NCBI GenBank assembly: GCA_963727495.1
Contig: CAVSGQ010000014.1
Coordinates: 1-64,000, forward strand
From: Actinophytocola sp963727495
GTDB lineage: Bacteria; Actinomycetota; Actinomycetes; Mycobacteriales; Pseudonocardiaceae
Direction of reading: 5' to 3'
Length of the DNA: 64,000 nt
Shown here: positions 1 through 8,534 of the stretch, piece by piece
Layout of the letters: each line of letters starts with the position of its first letter
How positions within the stretch are numbered: position 1 is the first letter of the stretch
Notes under the pieces: generated by a model
Databases searched by the model: none
What the model was told of the DNA's origin: nothing
Seen by the model: the letters and a program-made list of their open reading frames with translations, nothing else
Translations under genes and position numbers: made by a program

Positions 1-1531
1 ACGGTCGTTCCAAGATCCACTTGAGCGATGCTTGGCTGTGCGGCGATCTTGACCGCAGGGTTTGATGATCTTCGGCGTGTCGCGCCGGTAAGGCGAACGA
101 AGCTCCGGTAAGACGAGCGGTCCTCTCACAGACTCCTCGTACACCACCGGAGCTTCGTTGCTGGTTCATCCTGTCATCGCCGAGTCGTGCGCAACAGCAT
201 TGGGAGGTTCCGCTGCGGTCGTGTCTTCTGGCACCGATCTCCCGTTGTCCGCGTTGCGGGACGCTGACCTGCTGCAACGGTTCACCGGGGTGACCGACGG
301 GCGTCACGGTCAGGGCCGGGATCACCCGGTCGCGGTCGTGCTGGTGTTGTGCGCGGCGGCGGTGCTGGGCGGGATGCGGTCGTTCACCGCGATCGCCGGG
401 TGGGTCGCTGATGTGCCCGTGGCGCTGCTCGACATGCTCTACCGGCGCGGCGCCGGCGATCGCCCGACCGGTGACCGACTGATCACCTCGTTCCCGTCGA
501 AGACCACGCTATGGCGCGTGCTGACCGGCGCCGACCCGGCCGCGGTCAACACCGCGATCGGCGCATGGCTGATGGCCCAAGCAGCCCAGGCCGCCGTCGA
601 GGCCGTCGAGGCCGTCGAGGCCGCCGAGGCCGCCGTCGAGGACGCCGGGTCTGCCGAGTGCGCCGAGAAGCGGCTCGGTGGACCCGCCACCTCGCCCGGC
701 GTGCCGGGTTCATCGCTGGTCGGGGTCGCGGTCGATGGCAAGGCCGTGCGCGGTGCGGTCGGCGCCGACGGCGCCCAGACCCACCTGCTCGCCGCCGCCA
801 CCCACGGCGAGCAACTCGTCCTGGGCCAGGTCCAGGTCGGGGTCAAGTCCAACGAGATCCCCCAGTTCGCGCCCCTGATCAACGGCCTGGCCGCGGCCGG
901 GGTGGACCCGTCCACCATCGTGATCACCGCCGACGCGTTGCACTGCCAACGCGGCCACGCCACCTACCTGCACAACCTCGGCGCGCAGTTCTGCTTCCCG
1001 GTCAAACACAACCAGCCCGGCGTCTACACCGCACTCGACGCCCTGGCATGGGCCCAGACCCCGATCGGGCACCGCAGCGTCGAGCACGGCCACGGACGCA
1101 CCCTCACCCGCACCATCCAGGTCCTGCCCACACCCGCGGACCTACCGTTCCCGCACGTCAACCAGGTCTGGCTGATCGAGCGCTACACCCACGACACCAC
1201 CGGGGGTCTTCTCAGCGCGGTCGCGCAACTCGGCCTGACCAGCCTCACCCCCGCCCAAGCCAGCCCCGCCCGGATCGCCGCGCTCGTCCAGGACCACTGG
1301 GGCATCGAGTCACTGCACTGGCTACGCGACACCGTCTACCGCGAGGACCACTCCCGCGCCCGCACCGGCAACGGACCCCACATCATGGCAGCCCTGAGAA
1401 ACCTCGCGATCGGCGCCATCCACCTCATCGGCCGCCGCGACATCACCGAGACCACCCGCTGGGCCACCCGCCGCATGCACCGCGCTTTCGACATACTTCA
1501 CCTCAACAACACATGATCTTGGAACGACCGT
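1..1531 (+). mobile_element. Complete ISAs1-family insertion sequence
   Basis: The element is bounded by perfect 17-bp terminal inverted repeats: ACGGTCGTTCCAAGATC at 1-17 and its reverse complement at 1515-1531. A single transposase gene fills the interior. The right end lies inside an IS630-type transposase reading frame, directly after its DEKSQ region, so this element inserted into an older IS. The left flank is outside the window, so the target duplication cannot be checked. Confidence 0.9.
158..1516 (+). CDS. ISAs1 family DDE transposase
   Basis: This DDE transposase catalyses cut-and-paste movement of the surrounding element. The N-terminal part matches the ISAs1-associated domain (DGRHGQGRDHPVAVVL, then AAAVLGGMRSFTAIAGWV). 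The catalytic core shows VAVDGKAVRGA (first Asp), ITADALHCQRGHA (second Asp) and HWGIESLHWLRDT followed by REDHSRARTGNG (Glu region). An Ala/Glu/Val-rich stretch around residues 145-165 is a short in-frame repeat expansion (EAVEAVEAAEA) between the N-terminal and catalytic parts. The longest frame starts at TTG 158. A GTG at 221, with GGGAGG about 14 nt upstream, is an equally good start. The gene is intact and ends 15 bp before the right terminal repeat ends, so the element could be active. Confidence 0.93.
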   Translation: MLVHPVIAESCATALGGSAAVVSSGTDLPLSALRDADLLQRFTGVTDGRHGQGRDHPVAVVLVLCAAAVLGGMRSFTAIAGWVADVPVALLDMLYRRGAGDRPTGDRLITSFPSKTTLWRVLTGADPAAVNTAIGAWLMAQAAQAAVEAVEAVEAAEAAVEDAGSAECAEKRLGGPATSPGVPGSSLVGVAVDGKAVRGAVGADGAQTHLLAAATHGEQLVLGQVQVGVKSNEIPQFAPLINGLAAAGVDPSTIVITADALHCQRGHATYLHNLGAQFCFPVKHNQPGVYTALDALAWAQTPIGHRSVEHGHGRTLTRTIQVLPTPADLPFPHVNQVWLIERYTHDTTGGLLSAVAQLGLTSLTPAQASPARIAALVQDHWGIESLHWLRDTVYREDHSRARTGNGPHIMAALRNLAIGAIHLIGRRDITETTRWATRRMHRAFDILHLNNT

Positions 1532-2112
1532 GGGTCCAGGGCCTGCATCTGCGATTTCTCGTCCACACACAGCACCAGCGCCTTGTCCGGCGGGTCGAGA
1601 TACAGGCCGACCACATCGCGGACCTTCTCGATGAACTGCGGATCCGTGGACAGCTTCCAGGTGTCCACCAGGTGCGGCTTGAGGCCAAAAGCACGCCAGA
1701 TCCGCGAGATCCCGGTCTGCGACATGCCGGCGGCCCTGGCCATACCCCGCGTCGACCAGTGCGTGTCATCCGAGGCGGGTTTCTCCTCCAGCGTCTTCAC
1801 AACCACCTCCTCCACCCGCTCATCGGTGATCTTGCGGGGCGCACCCGATCGCGGCTCGTCCGACAGACCGTCCAGCCGATCCCGCACGAACCGGCCCCGC
1901 CACCGCGCCACCGTCTGCTCCCGAGTCCCCAACTCGGCCGCCACAGCCTTGTTGGTCACCCCGCCCGCGCACGCCAACACAACCCTGGACCGAAAAGCCA
2001 ACGCCTGCGCCGTTGTCCGCCGCCGCGACCATCGCAGCAACGCCTCACGCTCCACAACCAGACAGGACAAGCTCCGCCTTCGGACGACCCGCACGCGCCA
2101 TTCCTGAAGCAT
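1532..2112 (-). pseudogene. IS630 family transposase, N-terminal part, interrupted by ISAs1
   Basis: The frame runs from ATG 2112 through a homeodomain-like helix-turn-helix (NKAVAAELGTREQTVARWR, then DRLDGLSDEPRSGAPR) to the first catalytic block (ALVLCVDEKSQMQALDP). In IS630 proteins this motif is followed by the rest of the DDE domain. Here the sequence switches abruptly to the ISAs1 terminal repeat at 1531. The remaining catalytic half would lie left of the window if it survives. The N-terminal half is intact and undecayed, so the ISAs1 insertion looks recent. The truncated product should be inactive. Confidence 0.88.
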
Positions 2113-2142
2113 ACACGAATTACGGCGCGAATTAACGACTCA

Positions 2143-2156
2143 GGACACTAGTGTCC
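2143..2156. repeat. 14-bp perfect palindrome upstream of the IS630 gene
   Basis: GGACACTAGTGTCC is a perfect palindrome 30 bp upstream of the IS630 transposase start. It may mark the end of that element or bind its transposase. The matching distal end is not in the window, so its role is not established. Confidence 0.4.
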
Positions 2157-2189
2157 CGCGCCGGAAATCTGGCAACTAATTCGCTGGCC

Positions 2190-2429
2190 CAAGTCCCTGC
2201 TGGCGGCGTTGCCAATCCGGACCGTGGACAACCGCCTGCATTGGACCCGTGATGTGACATTCCACGAGGACTCTTCACAGCTCAGGACCGGTACGGCACC
2301 CTGAGCGCCGGCCAGCTTCCGCAACTTGGCGATCAATACGTTCCGCCTGGCCGGACGCGCCAACATCGCCAACGCCCGACGCGACCTCCACAACCACGAA
2401 CGCGGTCTTCGCCATCTTCAGCACCTAAC
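2190..2429 (+). pseudogene. Remnant of a second ISAs1 transposase (C-terminus)
   Basis: Conceptual translation gives VDNRLHWTRDVTFHEDSSQL, then RTG, then after a stop or frame break SFRNLAINTFRLAGRANIAN and ARRDLHNHE. This is the conserved C-terminal block of ISAs1 transposases, as in the intact copy at 158-1516 (SLHWLRDTVYREDHS and ALRNLAIGAIHLIGRR). The N-terminal two thirds and the start are missing. The copy is clearly more diverged from the intact element than a recent duplicate would be, so it is an older, independent insertion. Confidence 0.8.
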
Positions 2430-2469
2430 CGACACGATCAAACCGGGCAAAGAACCACAACGCCGGGAC

Positions 2470-2580
2470 CGTGGTTCTCTACCCACTTGCCAGAGTTTCC
2501 AAGACCGGATCGGCGGTAGCTAACGAAGATGTCAAACTCGTAGCCGTCCGGGTACTTTCCAACATGCCCCTTAGCGGACA
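2470..2580 (-). pseudogene. Fragment of a TIR-domain gene (N-terminus only)
   Basis: On the minus strand one frame reads DGYEFDIFVSYRRSG followed shortly by KWVEN. This is the beta-A/box-1 start of a bacterial TIR domain (typical form: YDVFISYRRS, then a W-V-x-N helix). After about 35 residues the similarity stops next to the ISAs1 remnant, so the gene was probably cut by that insertion. TIR proteins are common in anti-phage systems, and the fragment sits directly upstream of a candidate defence module. The match is short and no search was possible. Confidence 0.45.
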
Positions 2581-2807
2581 CGCCAGGCTCATTGGTGAAC
2601 TCTCCGGCCACGCCACGATGATGGCAGAAGCATTCCCCCACAACCAGGCTCGCAGCGGACGACGTCTGCGTGAATCATGGCCATAGGCTGGCGCCCAGTC
2701 AACCGCTTGCTCCGGTCGGGCGAAAGTGCGGCTCACGGCGAGAGAGGCCAGCTAGGGTGAAACTGACGGTCACTCCGTGCAGCCGGCGATCACTGGAGAC
2801 GCAGCAC

Positions 2808-3443
2808 ATGGCCAACGTCCTGCTCAGCATTCCCGAACGCTCGGCCCTTCTGGCCCTGATGACCTTCGTCACCGAGACATCGAATACGGAAATCCGCGAA
2901 CGATATGGGTTCACCGTCGTCAAGAAAGTACGGGAGCAGCTGGCCGCACACGGATATCTCACCGCGCAGAGAGCTGCGGGTGGCGCGTATGTGCACGAGC
3001 TGACCGACAAGGGCTGGGCGCGCTGCCGCGAGGAACTCGCCGCGCCCGCTCCCGGCGGCGCGCAGCGGGGCTACCGAATCCTCTACGGCGTCCTGCACTG
3101 CCTTGACCGGTACCTGAGCGCGGCCGACCTGACGATGGCGGACTTCGTCGCGGTCCAGGACAAACCTGATCTCGACGAGCAGCCCGTGGACGACCGGCTA
3201 CACGGCGCCTACGACATGCTGGCATCCCGCCCGGGAGCATGGGTTGGGCTCGCCCGGCTACGCGTGGCACTGCAAGGTGTCGCCCGGCAGGCCTTCGACG
3301 ATGCGCTTCTTCGGCTCGACCTGATGCCGAACGTATATCTGATTCCCGAAGCCAACCAGAAGGCCCTCACCGACTCCGATCGGCAGGCCGCTATCCACGT
3401 CGGCGGTGAGGACAAGCACCTGCTGTCCATTCGACCGGTCTGA
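2808..3443 (+). CDS. Winged-helix-like protein, first gene of candidate defence operon
   Basis: A 211-aa protein of no family I can name. The N-terminal 75 residues read as a winged helix (LSIPERSALLALMTFVTET, then IRERYGFTVVKKVREQLAA, a loop, and YVHELTDKGWARCREEL). The rest is predicted alpha-helical without a recognisable motif. I chose ATG 2808 because GGAG lies about 10 bp upstream; the frame is open from 2670, but that stretch looks non-coding. The stop is only 11 bp before the large ATPase gene, so the two are probably co-transcribed. A DNA-binding or target-recognition subunit is an inference from the fold and the neighbours. Confidence 0.75.
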   Translation: MANVLLSIPERSALLALMTFVTETSNTEIRERYGFTVVKKVREQLAAHGYLTAQRAAGGAYVHELTDKGWARCREELAAPAPGGAQRGYRILYGVLHCLDRYLSAADLTMADFVAVQDKPDLDEQPVDDRLHGAYDMLASRPGAWVGLARLRVALQGVARQAFDDALLRLDLMPNVYLIPEANQKALTDSDRQAAIHVGGEDKHLLSIRPV

Positions 3444-3454
3444 GGGCGGCGCGG

Positions 3455-6400
3455 ATGGAACAAGCAGAGCGTCGTGTGATTCGCGCACTGCGCTTCGACT
3501 GGGCGCCGCGGGGTGACGATGTCTGGCTGCCGCCGGTGGCGCACGTCGAGGGACAGGGCGCCGCCGCGCTGGCGGCCGTGCTCGATGCGTTCGAGGAGGC
3601 GCATGAGGGCCGCAGCGCGCTCGGTGTCGCGGTCATCGGTCAACACGGTTCCGGCAAGACCCACCTGCTGGCTGCCGCCCGCGCCGCAGTACAACAGCGG
3701 GACGGGAACTTCTTCCTCGTCAGTCTGCTGCACGGCAAAGACTTCTGGCAGAACATCGTCCACTCGATCTACACCGGACTCTTTCGGCAGGCGTTCTCGG
3801 GTCGCAACCAGCTCACCGAGATGATGCGCAGCCTGAGTGAGATGCTCAGGCTATCTCCGGACACGCGGGCTCGTATCACCGGTGACGCCGATCCCACGCG
3901 GGCAACCCTGGACGAGGTCGCCATCGCGTTGCGTAAGGCCGTGTGGTGGGGACACGAGTGCCGGCACACCGCGCGAGCGCTGGTGCTACTCGCCGCGCCG
4001 AACTCGGACGCGCAGGATCTCGGCGAGGCGTACCTTATCTCGGCCCAGGAAGGCCGCGAGGGCGAGCGGATGGCATGGGGTATCCACCCGGAGCCGAAGA
4101 AGCCTCAGCAAATCGTCCAGGAGTTGTCCAGGATCGTCGCCCTGACCGGACCGAGTGTGATCGCGATCGACCAGATCGACACACTGCTCGCTCAGTCGAC
4201 CAGCGCCACTGGCACACCCCTCGACGCCGCGGGCGGGCTGCTCGTTGACCGGGTTGCGGTCGGCCTGATGGACCTGCGGGAGACGATGAGCCGCACAGTC
4301 ACCGTCGTCTGCTGCCAGCCGCACACCTGGGACGCCTTCCGCACCAGCACGGTGAAGTCGGCCATCGAGCGGTTCCGGGACGAAACCCGCCTCGGCGTGG
4401 TTTCGTCGACCACCGTCGCCCACGCGCTTGTGGCCAAGCGGTTTGCGGAACGATTCGCGCGGCTCGGCTTCACCCCGCCCTACCCGACCTGGCCGGTTCG
4501 ACCGGACGCCTTCGATACCGCGGTGCACTTCACCCCGCGACGCCTGTTCGAGCGTATCGACACACACCTACGATCCTGTTTGGACAGTGATGAGGTCGTC
4601 GAGCTCCGCTCCCTCGACGACGCCGTGACCGCGCGCCGCCACCGGCAGATGGTGGCGGAACCGGCTGTCGACCTGTCCGGTGTGGACGCGTGGTTCGCGG
4701 AGCTGTGTGCCCGGGCGGATCTGCGCGCGGCGCTGGACAAGACGTCGGAGGACGTCCGGATGCCGGAGCTGCTCGAAGCAGGCCTGCATGCCTGGATGGT
4801 CGAGCAGCGAGTCGACGCTGCCCGGTTCTCGCTGGATCCGCGCCCCGGCACCAACCTCTCCTTGCACGCGCGAATGCGCCAAGTGCTGGACGACGAGCGC
4901 GAGGACGAGCTGCACTGGTCGTTCCGCGCCATCGCGGGCCCCCACTACCGGTCGGTGCAGAACAGGATCGAACGGCTGCACGTCGGCGCCGGCCTCGACC
5001 CGAACGTGCCCAAGCGCAAGGCATACCTGCTGCGTACCGGCAACTGGTCGACGAGCACGCCGGTGACTGCGCGCCTCCTCGCGCAGTTCCGCACCGCGGG
5101 CGGTGTGTTCATCGACGACGTGCAGCTTGACGACCTCAAGGTGTTCGATGCACTCGCGCACATGCACGCGGACGGCACGCCCGGGCTGGCGGCGTGGCTG
5201 CGCGATCGGCAGCCGGCGAGCCACACTGCGCTGTTCCGCAGAGTGTTCGGCGAGCCCGATACCCAGCCCGAGCCACCGCGAGAACCTCCTAGCACGCCAC
5301 CGCCGGCAGAGTTCAGTTGGCCGGACGACGAGCCCGACGCGGTGGCCGGCGCGGGTGAACTGGCGGGCACGGGCGACGAGCCGGACCGCTCCCCCGCCGC
5401 CGCAGGGGTCGCTATATCGCTGGGGGCCGGCGTCGACGACGGAAACTCGTTCACGTTGCCACTGATGTCGCTGCGCAAGCACACCGCGATCTTCGCCGGT
5501 TCCGGATCGGGCAAGACTGTGCTCATCCGCCGGCTCGTGGAGGAGTGCGCGCTGCAAGGAGTGTCCTCGATCGTCCTCGACCCGAACAACGACCTCGCGC
5601 GGCTGGGTGATGCCTGGCCGCAACCACCGGCCGGCTGGCGTGCCGGGGACGGCGAGAAGGCGGCGGACTACCTCGCGGGCACCGATGTCGTCGTCTGGAC
5701 GCCACGTCGAGAAGCCGGCCGCTCGCTGACCTTCCAGCCGCTGCCCGATCTGGCCACACTGCTCGCCGACCGCGACGAGTTCGGGCAGGCGCTCGACACG
5801 GCCGTCGCCACCCTCGCACCGCGCGCGCGGGCCGACGGGCAGACCGCGAAGGCGGAGCAGGCGCGAGCGGTACTGCGCGAGGCGTTGACGGCCTTCGCCG
5901 GGCGGGGCGGCAGCGGGCTGTCCGCCTTTCTCGCGATGCTCGCCGACCTGCCCGAGGAGGCCGCCACGCTCATGAAGGCGCGGTCCATGGCCGAGGAGAT
6001 GTCCCAGACGCTGACCGCGGCGATGATCAACGATCCGCTCTTCGGCGGCGCCGGCACGCCGCTGGACCCGGGAGTCCTGCTCACGCCCTCACCCGGCAAG
6101 CGGGCTCGCGTGTCGGTGATCAGCCTCATCGGCCTGCCGACCGACGAGCAACGGCAAAGCTTCGTGAACCAGCTCGAGATGGCACTGTTCGCGTGGATCA
6201 AGCGGCATCCGGCGAACAGTCGGCCGCTCGGCGGGCTCTTCGTGATGGACGAGGCCCAGACGCTGGCGCCCTCCGGGGCGATGACCGCCTGTACGGCGAG
6301 CACACTCGCGCTGGCGTCACAGGCCCGCAAATACGGTCTCGGGCTCGTATTCGCCACCCAGGCGCCAAAGGGCATCCACAACCGCATCGTCGGCAACGCC

Positions 6401-6640
6401 GCAACGCAGTACTTCGGGTTCATCAACAGCCCCACTCAGGTAGCCGCGGCCAAGGAGATGGCCGCCGCGCGAGGCAGCTCCGTGCTCGACATCTCGCGCC
6501 TCATCGCCGGCGAGTTCTACGCCGTCACCGAGGGCGCGCCGTTCAGGAGGATCACCACACCGATGTGTCTGAGTCACCATCCACCAAGCGCACTCACCGC
6601 CGAAGAGGTCCTGGCCCGCGCCTCCGGCTGGGCCGGGTGA
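3455..6640 (+). CDS. Large double P-loop ATPase, C-terminal HerA/FtsK-like (candidate defence)
   Basis: A 1061-aa protein with two nucleotide-binding modules. The first has Walker A GQHGSGKT at residues 62-69 and a Walker B-like VIAIDQID near 233-240, resembling AAA ATPases of phage-defence systems. A helical region and a Pro/Glu-rich linker (about 595-640) follow. The second module has Walker A GSGSGKT near 682-688, NDLARLGD just after it, Walker B LFVMDEAQTLAP near 930, and GLVFATQAPKGIHNRIVGNA. These are signatures of HerA-type DNA-translocating ATPases. The gene lies between the winged-helix gene (11 bp) and the AIPR gene (4 bp). ATP-driven DNA translocation or sensing that licenses the AIPR partner is inferred. 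The reading frame is intact despite several broken neighbours. Confidence 0.88.
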   Translation: MEQAERRVIRALRFDWAPRGDDVWLPPVAHVEGQGAAALAAVLDAFEEAHEGRSALGVAVIGQHGSGKTHLLAAARAAVQQRDGNFFLVSLLHGKDFWQNIVHSIYTGLFRQAFSGRNQLTEMMRSLSEMLRLSPDTRARITGDADPTRATLDEVAIALRKAVWWGHECRHTARALVLLAAPNSDAQDLGEAYLISAQEGREGERMAWGIHPEPKKPQQIVQELSRIVALTGPSVIAIDQIDTLLAQSTSATGTPLDAAGGLLVDRVAVGLMDLRETMSRTVTVVCCQPHTWDAFRTSTVKSAIERFRDETRLGVVSSTTVAHALVAKRFAERFARLGFTPPYPTWPVRPDAFDTAVHFTPRRLFERIDTHLRSCLDSDEVVELRSLDDAVTARRHRQMVAEPAVDLSGVDAWFAELCARADLRAALDKTSEDVRMPELLEAGLHAWMVEQRVDAARFSLDPRPGTNLSLHARMRQVLDDEREDELHWSFRAIAGPHYRSVQNRIERLHVGAGLDPNVPKRKAYLLRTGNWSTSTPVTARLLAQFRTAGGVFIDDVQLDDLKVFDALAHMHADGTPGLAAWLRDRQPASHTALFRRVFGEPDTQPEPPREPPSTPPPAEFSWPDDEPDAVAGAGELAGTGDEPDRSPAAAGVAISLGAGVDDGNSFTLPLMSLRKHTAIFAGSGSGKTVLIRRLVEECALQGVSSIVLDPNNDLARLGDAWPQPPAGWRAGDGEKAADYLAGTDVVVWTPRREAGRSLTFQPLPDLATLLADRDEFGQALDTAVATLAPRARADGQTAKAEQARAVLREALTAFAGRGGSGLSAFLAMLADLPEEAATLMKARSMAEEMSQTLTAAMINDPLFGGAGTPLDPGVLLTPSPGKRARVSVISLIGLPTDEQRQSFVNQLEMALFAWIKRHPANSRPLGGLFVMDEAQTLAPSGAMTACTASTLALASQARKYGLGLVFATQAPKGIHNRIVGNAATQYFGFINSPTQVAAAKEMAAARGSSVLDISRLIAGEFYAVTEGAPFRRITTPMCLSHHPPSALTAEEVLARASGWAG

Positions 6641-6644
6641 GCCC

Positions 6645-8366
6645 ATGGACGTCGTCATCGGCGGGCTGCTCCGCGAGTTCCAGGAGGTCCACGGCCTCGG
6701 CAAGCTGCCGGAGAGCGAGGCGTTCGAGGCCTTCGCCGCGTACTGCGTGCTCAGCTCGTTCTACGAGGATGAGTTCAACCCGGACACCTTCCGCATGGGC
6801 GGCGGCAACGACCTCGGCATCGACGCCTTCGGCGTCCTGATCAACGGCAGGCTCCTCAACGATGCTGCCGAGGTACGCGCCGAGGTCGAGTCCCTGCAGC
6901 GGCTGATGAGCGTCGACATCGTGGTCATACAGGCGAAGACCTCCCCCGGGTTCGAAACCAAGGTGATCACCGACCTGGCCGACAACCTGGAGCACGTGGT
7001 CGAGTCCAAGCCGCTGCGCTACGCCGCATCACCCGACGTGGCAAACATCCGGGAATGCCTCCACGCGGTCTACGAGAACATCGCCAAGCTGACCGGCGAC
7101 CTGCCGAGCCTGTACGTCCGGTACGTCACCACCGGCAGGCAGGTCGGCGAGATGATCGTGCAGAAGGCGGCGTCCGCCCGAGAGCGCATCGCCGGACTGG
7201 ACCGGTTCGAGACCGTCGAGTTCGAGTGCGTCACGCAGCGAGAGCTACGCACCCTCTACCGGCGAGCCACGACCAAGGCCGCGGCCGGCTTCCCCATGCC
7301 GAAGAAGGTCTCGATGCCGAAGATCCCGGACGTCGAGCAGGCGCTGCAGGGCCTGCTCCCGGCCGCGGACCTGGTACGGAATGTGCTGAGCGACGACGCG
7401 GGCCGGCTGCGCAAGACGCTGTTCAACGAGAACGTGCGCGACTTCCAGGGCTACGCCGGGGTCAACGCGGAGATCCGGAAAACGTTGCGCGATCAGGAGG
7501 AACGTAAGCGGTTTGCCGTGTTCAACAACGGCATCACGATCGTGACCCGTGGTCTGAGGGTCGTCGGCGACGACGTCCACCTCAAAGACTTCCAGATCGT
7601 CAACGGCTGCCAGACCTGCCACGTGCTGTTCGACGAGCGGGCGAACCTGACCGACGACGTCCACGTCACGGTCCGCATCGTGCACACCCAGAACGAGGCC
7701 GTGATCGACGGGATCGTCGCCGCGACAAACCGCCAGACGGTGATCAGCGACGAGGATCTGTCGGCGCGCGAGGAGTTCCACCGGCTGCTCGAGGAGTACT
7801 TTGAGCACGGCCGGGACAAGCCCCGGCGGCTCTACTACGAACGACGGTCCAAACAGTACAGTGAGCGCAAGGACGTCGAGAAGACCCGGGTCATCGGGCG
7901 CGCCCAGCTCACGAGGGCGTACCTGGCGATGTTCCTCGACGAACCCGCCCGGCTGGGCCACTACCGGTCACTGGTCGAGACGCGAGGCACGGAGCTCTTC
8001 AAAGACGGTCAGCACCCCGTGTACTACTATACGGCGGCCGCGACCTGGTACCGGCTGGAGTGGTTGATCCGCAACCGCCGCATCGACAAAGCGTACAGCC
8101 CGGCGCGTTACCACCTGTTGTTCGCGGCCAAGCTCCGCCTGCTCGGCGACGGCTCCGTGTCAGCGAACCCGCGCACCGCGGAGCGCGACTGCCAACGGAT
8201 GCTCGCGGTCATCTGGGACGCGAACGCCTCTGAGCAGCTGTTCGCCCAGCTGCTCGGCCCGCTGGAGCGCGCGATGCGGGCCGAGCCGGGAAACGTCCCC
8301 CGGGGCGAGATGGTGCGGACGCAGCGGTTCGCCGACCGGTTCCGCAAGGAAGTACTGGCCGGCTGA
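6645..8366 (+). CDS. AIPR-family protein with nuclease-like N-terminus
   Basis: A 573-aa protein of the abortive infection phage resistance (AIPR) family. The family hallmark lies in the middle: FAVFNNGITIVTRGL, then FQIVNGCQTCHVLFDE, then VAATNRQTVISDEDLSARE. The N-terminus contains GGGNDLGIDAFGVL (Asp60) and, 30 residues later, IVVIQAKTS (Gln96-x-Lys98). This spacing is typical of Mrr-like PD-(D/E)xK nucleases with Q replacing E. AIPR proteins are known from abortive-infection and restriction-associated loci. The start ATG is 4 bp after the ATPase stop, so translation is coupled. It is the likely effector of the three-gene set. Nuclease activity is an inference from the motif spacing. Confidence 0.87.
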   Translation: MDVVIGGLLREFQEVHGLGKLPESEAFEAFAAYCVLSSFYEDEFNPDTFRMGGGNDLGIDAFGVLINGRLLNDAAEVRAEVESLQRLMSVDIVVIQAKTSPGFETKVITDLADNLEHVVESKPLRYAASPDVANIRECLHAVYENIAKLTGDLPSLYVRYVTTGRQVGEMIVQKAASARERIAGLDRFETVEFECVTQRELRTLYRRATTKAAAGFPMPKKVSMPKIPDVEQALQGLLPAADLVRNVLSDDAGRLRKTLFNENVRDFQGYAGVNAEIRKTLRDQEERKRFAVFNNGITIVTRGLRVVGDDVHLKDFQIVNGCQTCHVLFDERANLTDDVHVTVRIVHTQNEAVIDGIVAATNRQTVISDEDLSAREEFHRLLEEYFEHGRDKPRRLYYERRSKQYSERKDVEKTRVIGRAQLTRAYLAMFLDEPARLGHYRSLVETRGTELFKDGQHPVYYYTAAATWYRLEWLIRNRRIDKAYSPARYHLLFAAKLRLLGDGSVSANPRTAERDCQRMLAVIWDANASEQLFAQLLGPLERAMRAEPGNVPRGEMVRTQRFADRFRKEVLAG

Positions 8367-8534
8367 CGTCGGTTCGCACCTCGCTCTGGCTTCTTGACCA
8401 TGTCGAGACTATGCGGAACAACTCGATCGCCTCGACCAGTGCGCGTTCGGTGGGATCGCGCGGGTACCGTCGCTACCTCGGCCCGTATATGGCAATCTTG
8501 CAGGTCGCTGAGCCTATCTGGGAGGGACCCCGCC

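Noticed and set aside
2452..2477. GAACCAC/GTGGTTC hairpin as the terminal repeat of the old ISAs1 copy
   Set aside because: Its sequence does not match the 17-bp ends of the intact element; it could be a chance stem or a terminator.
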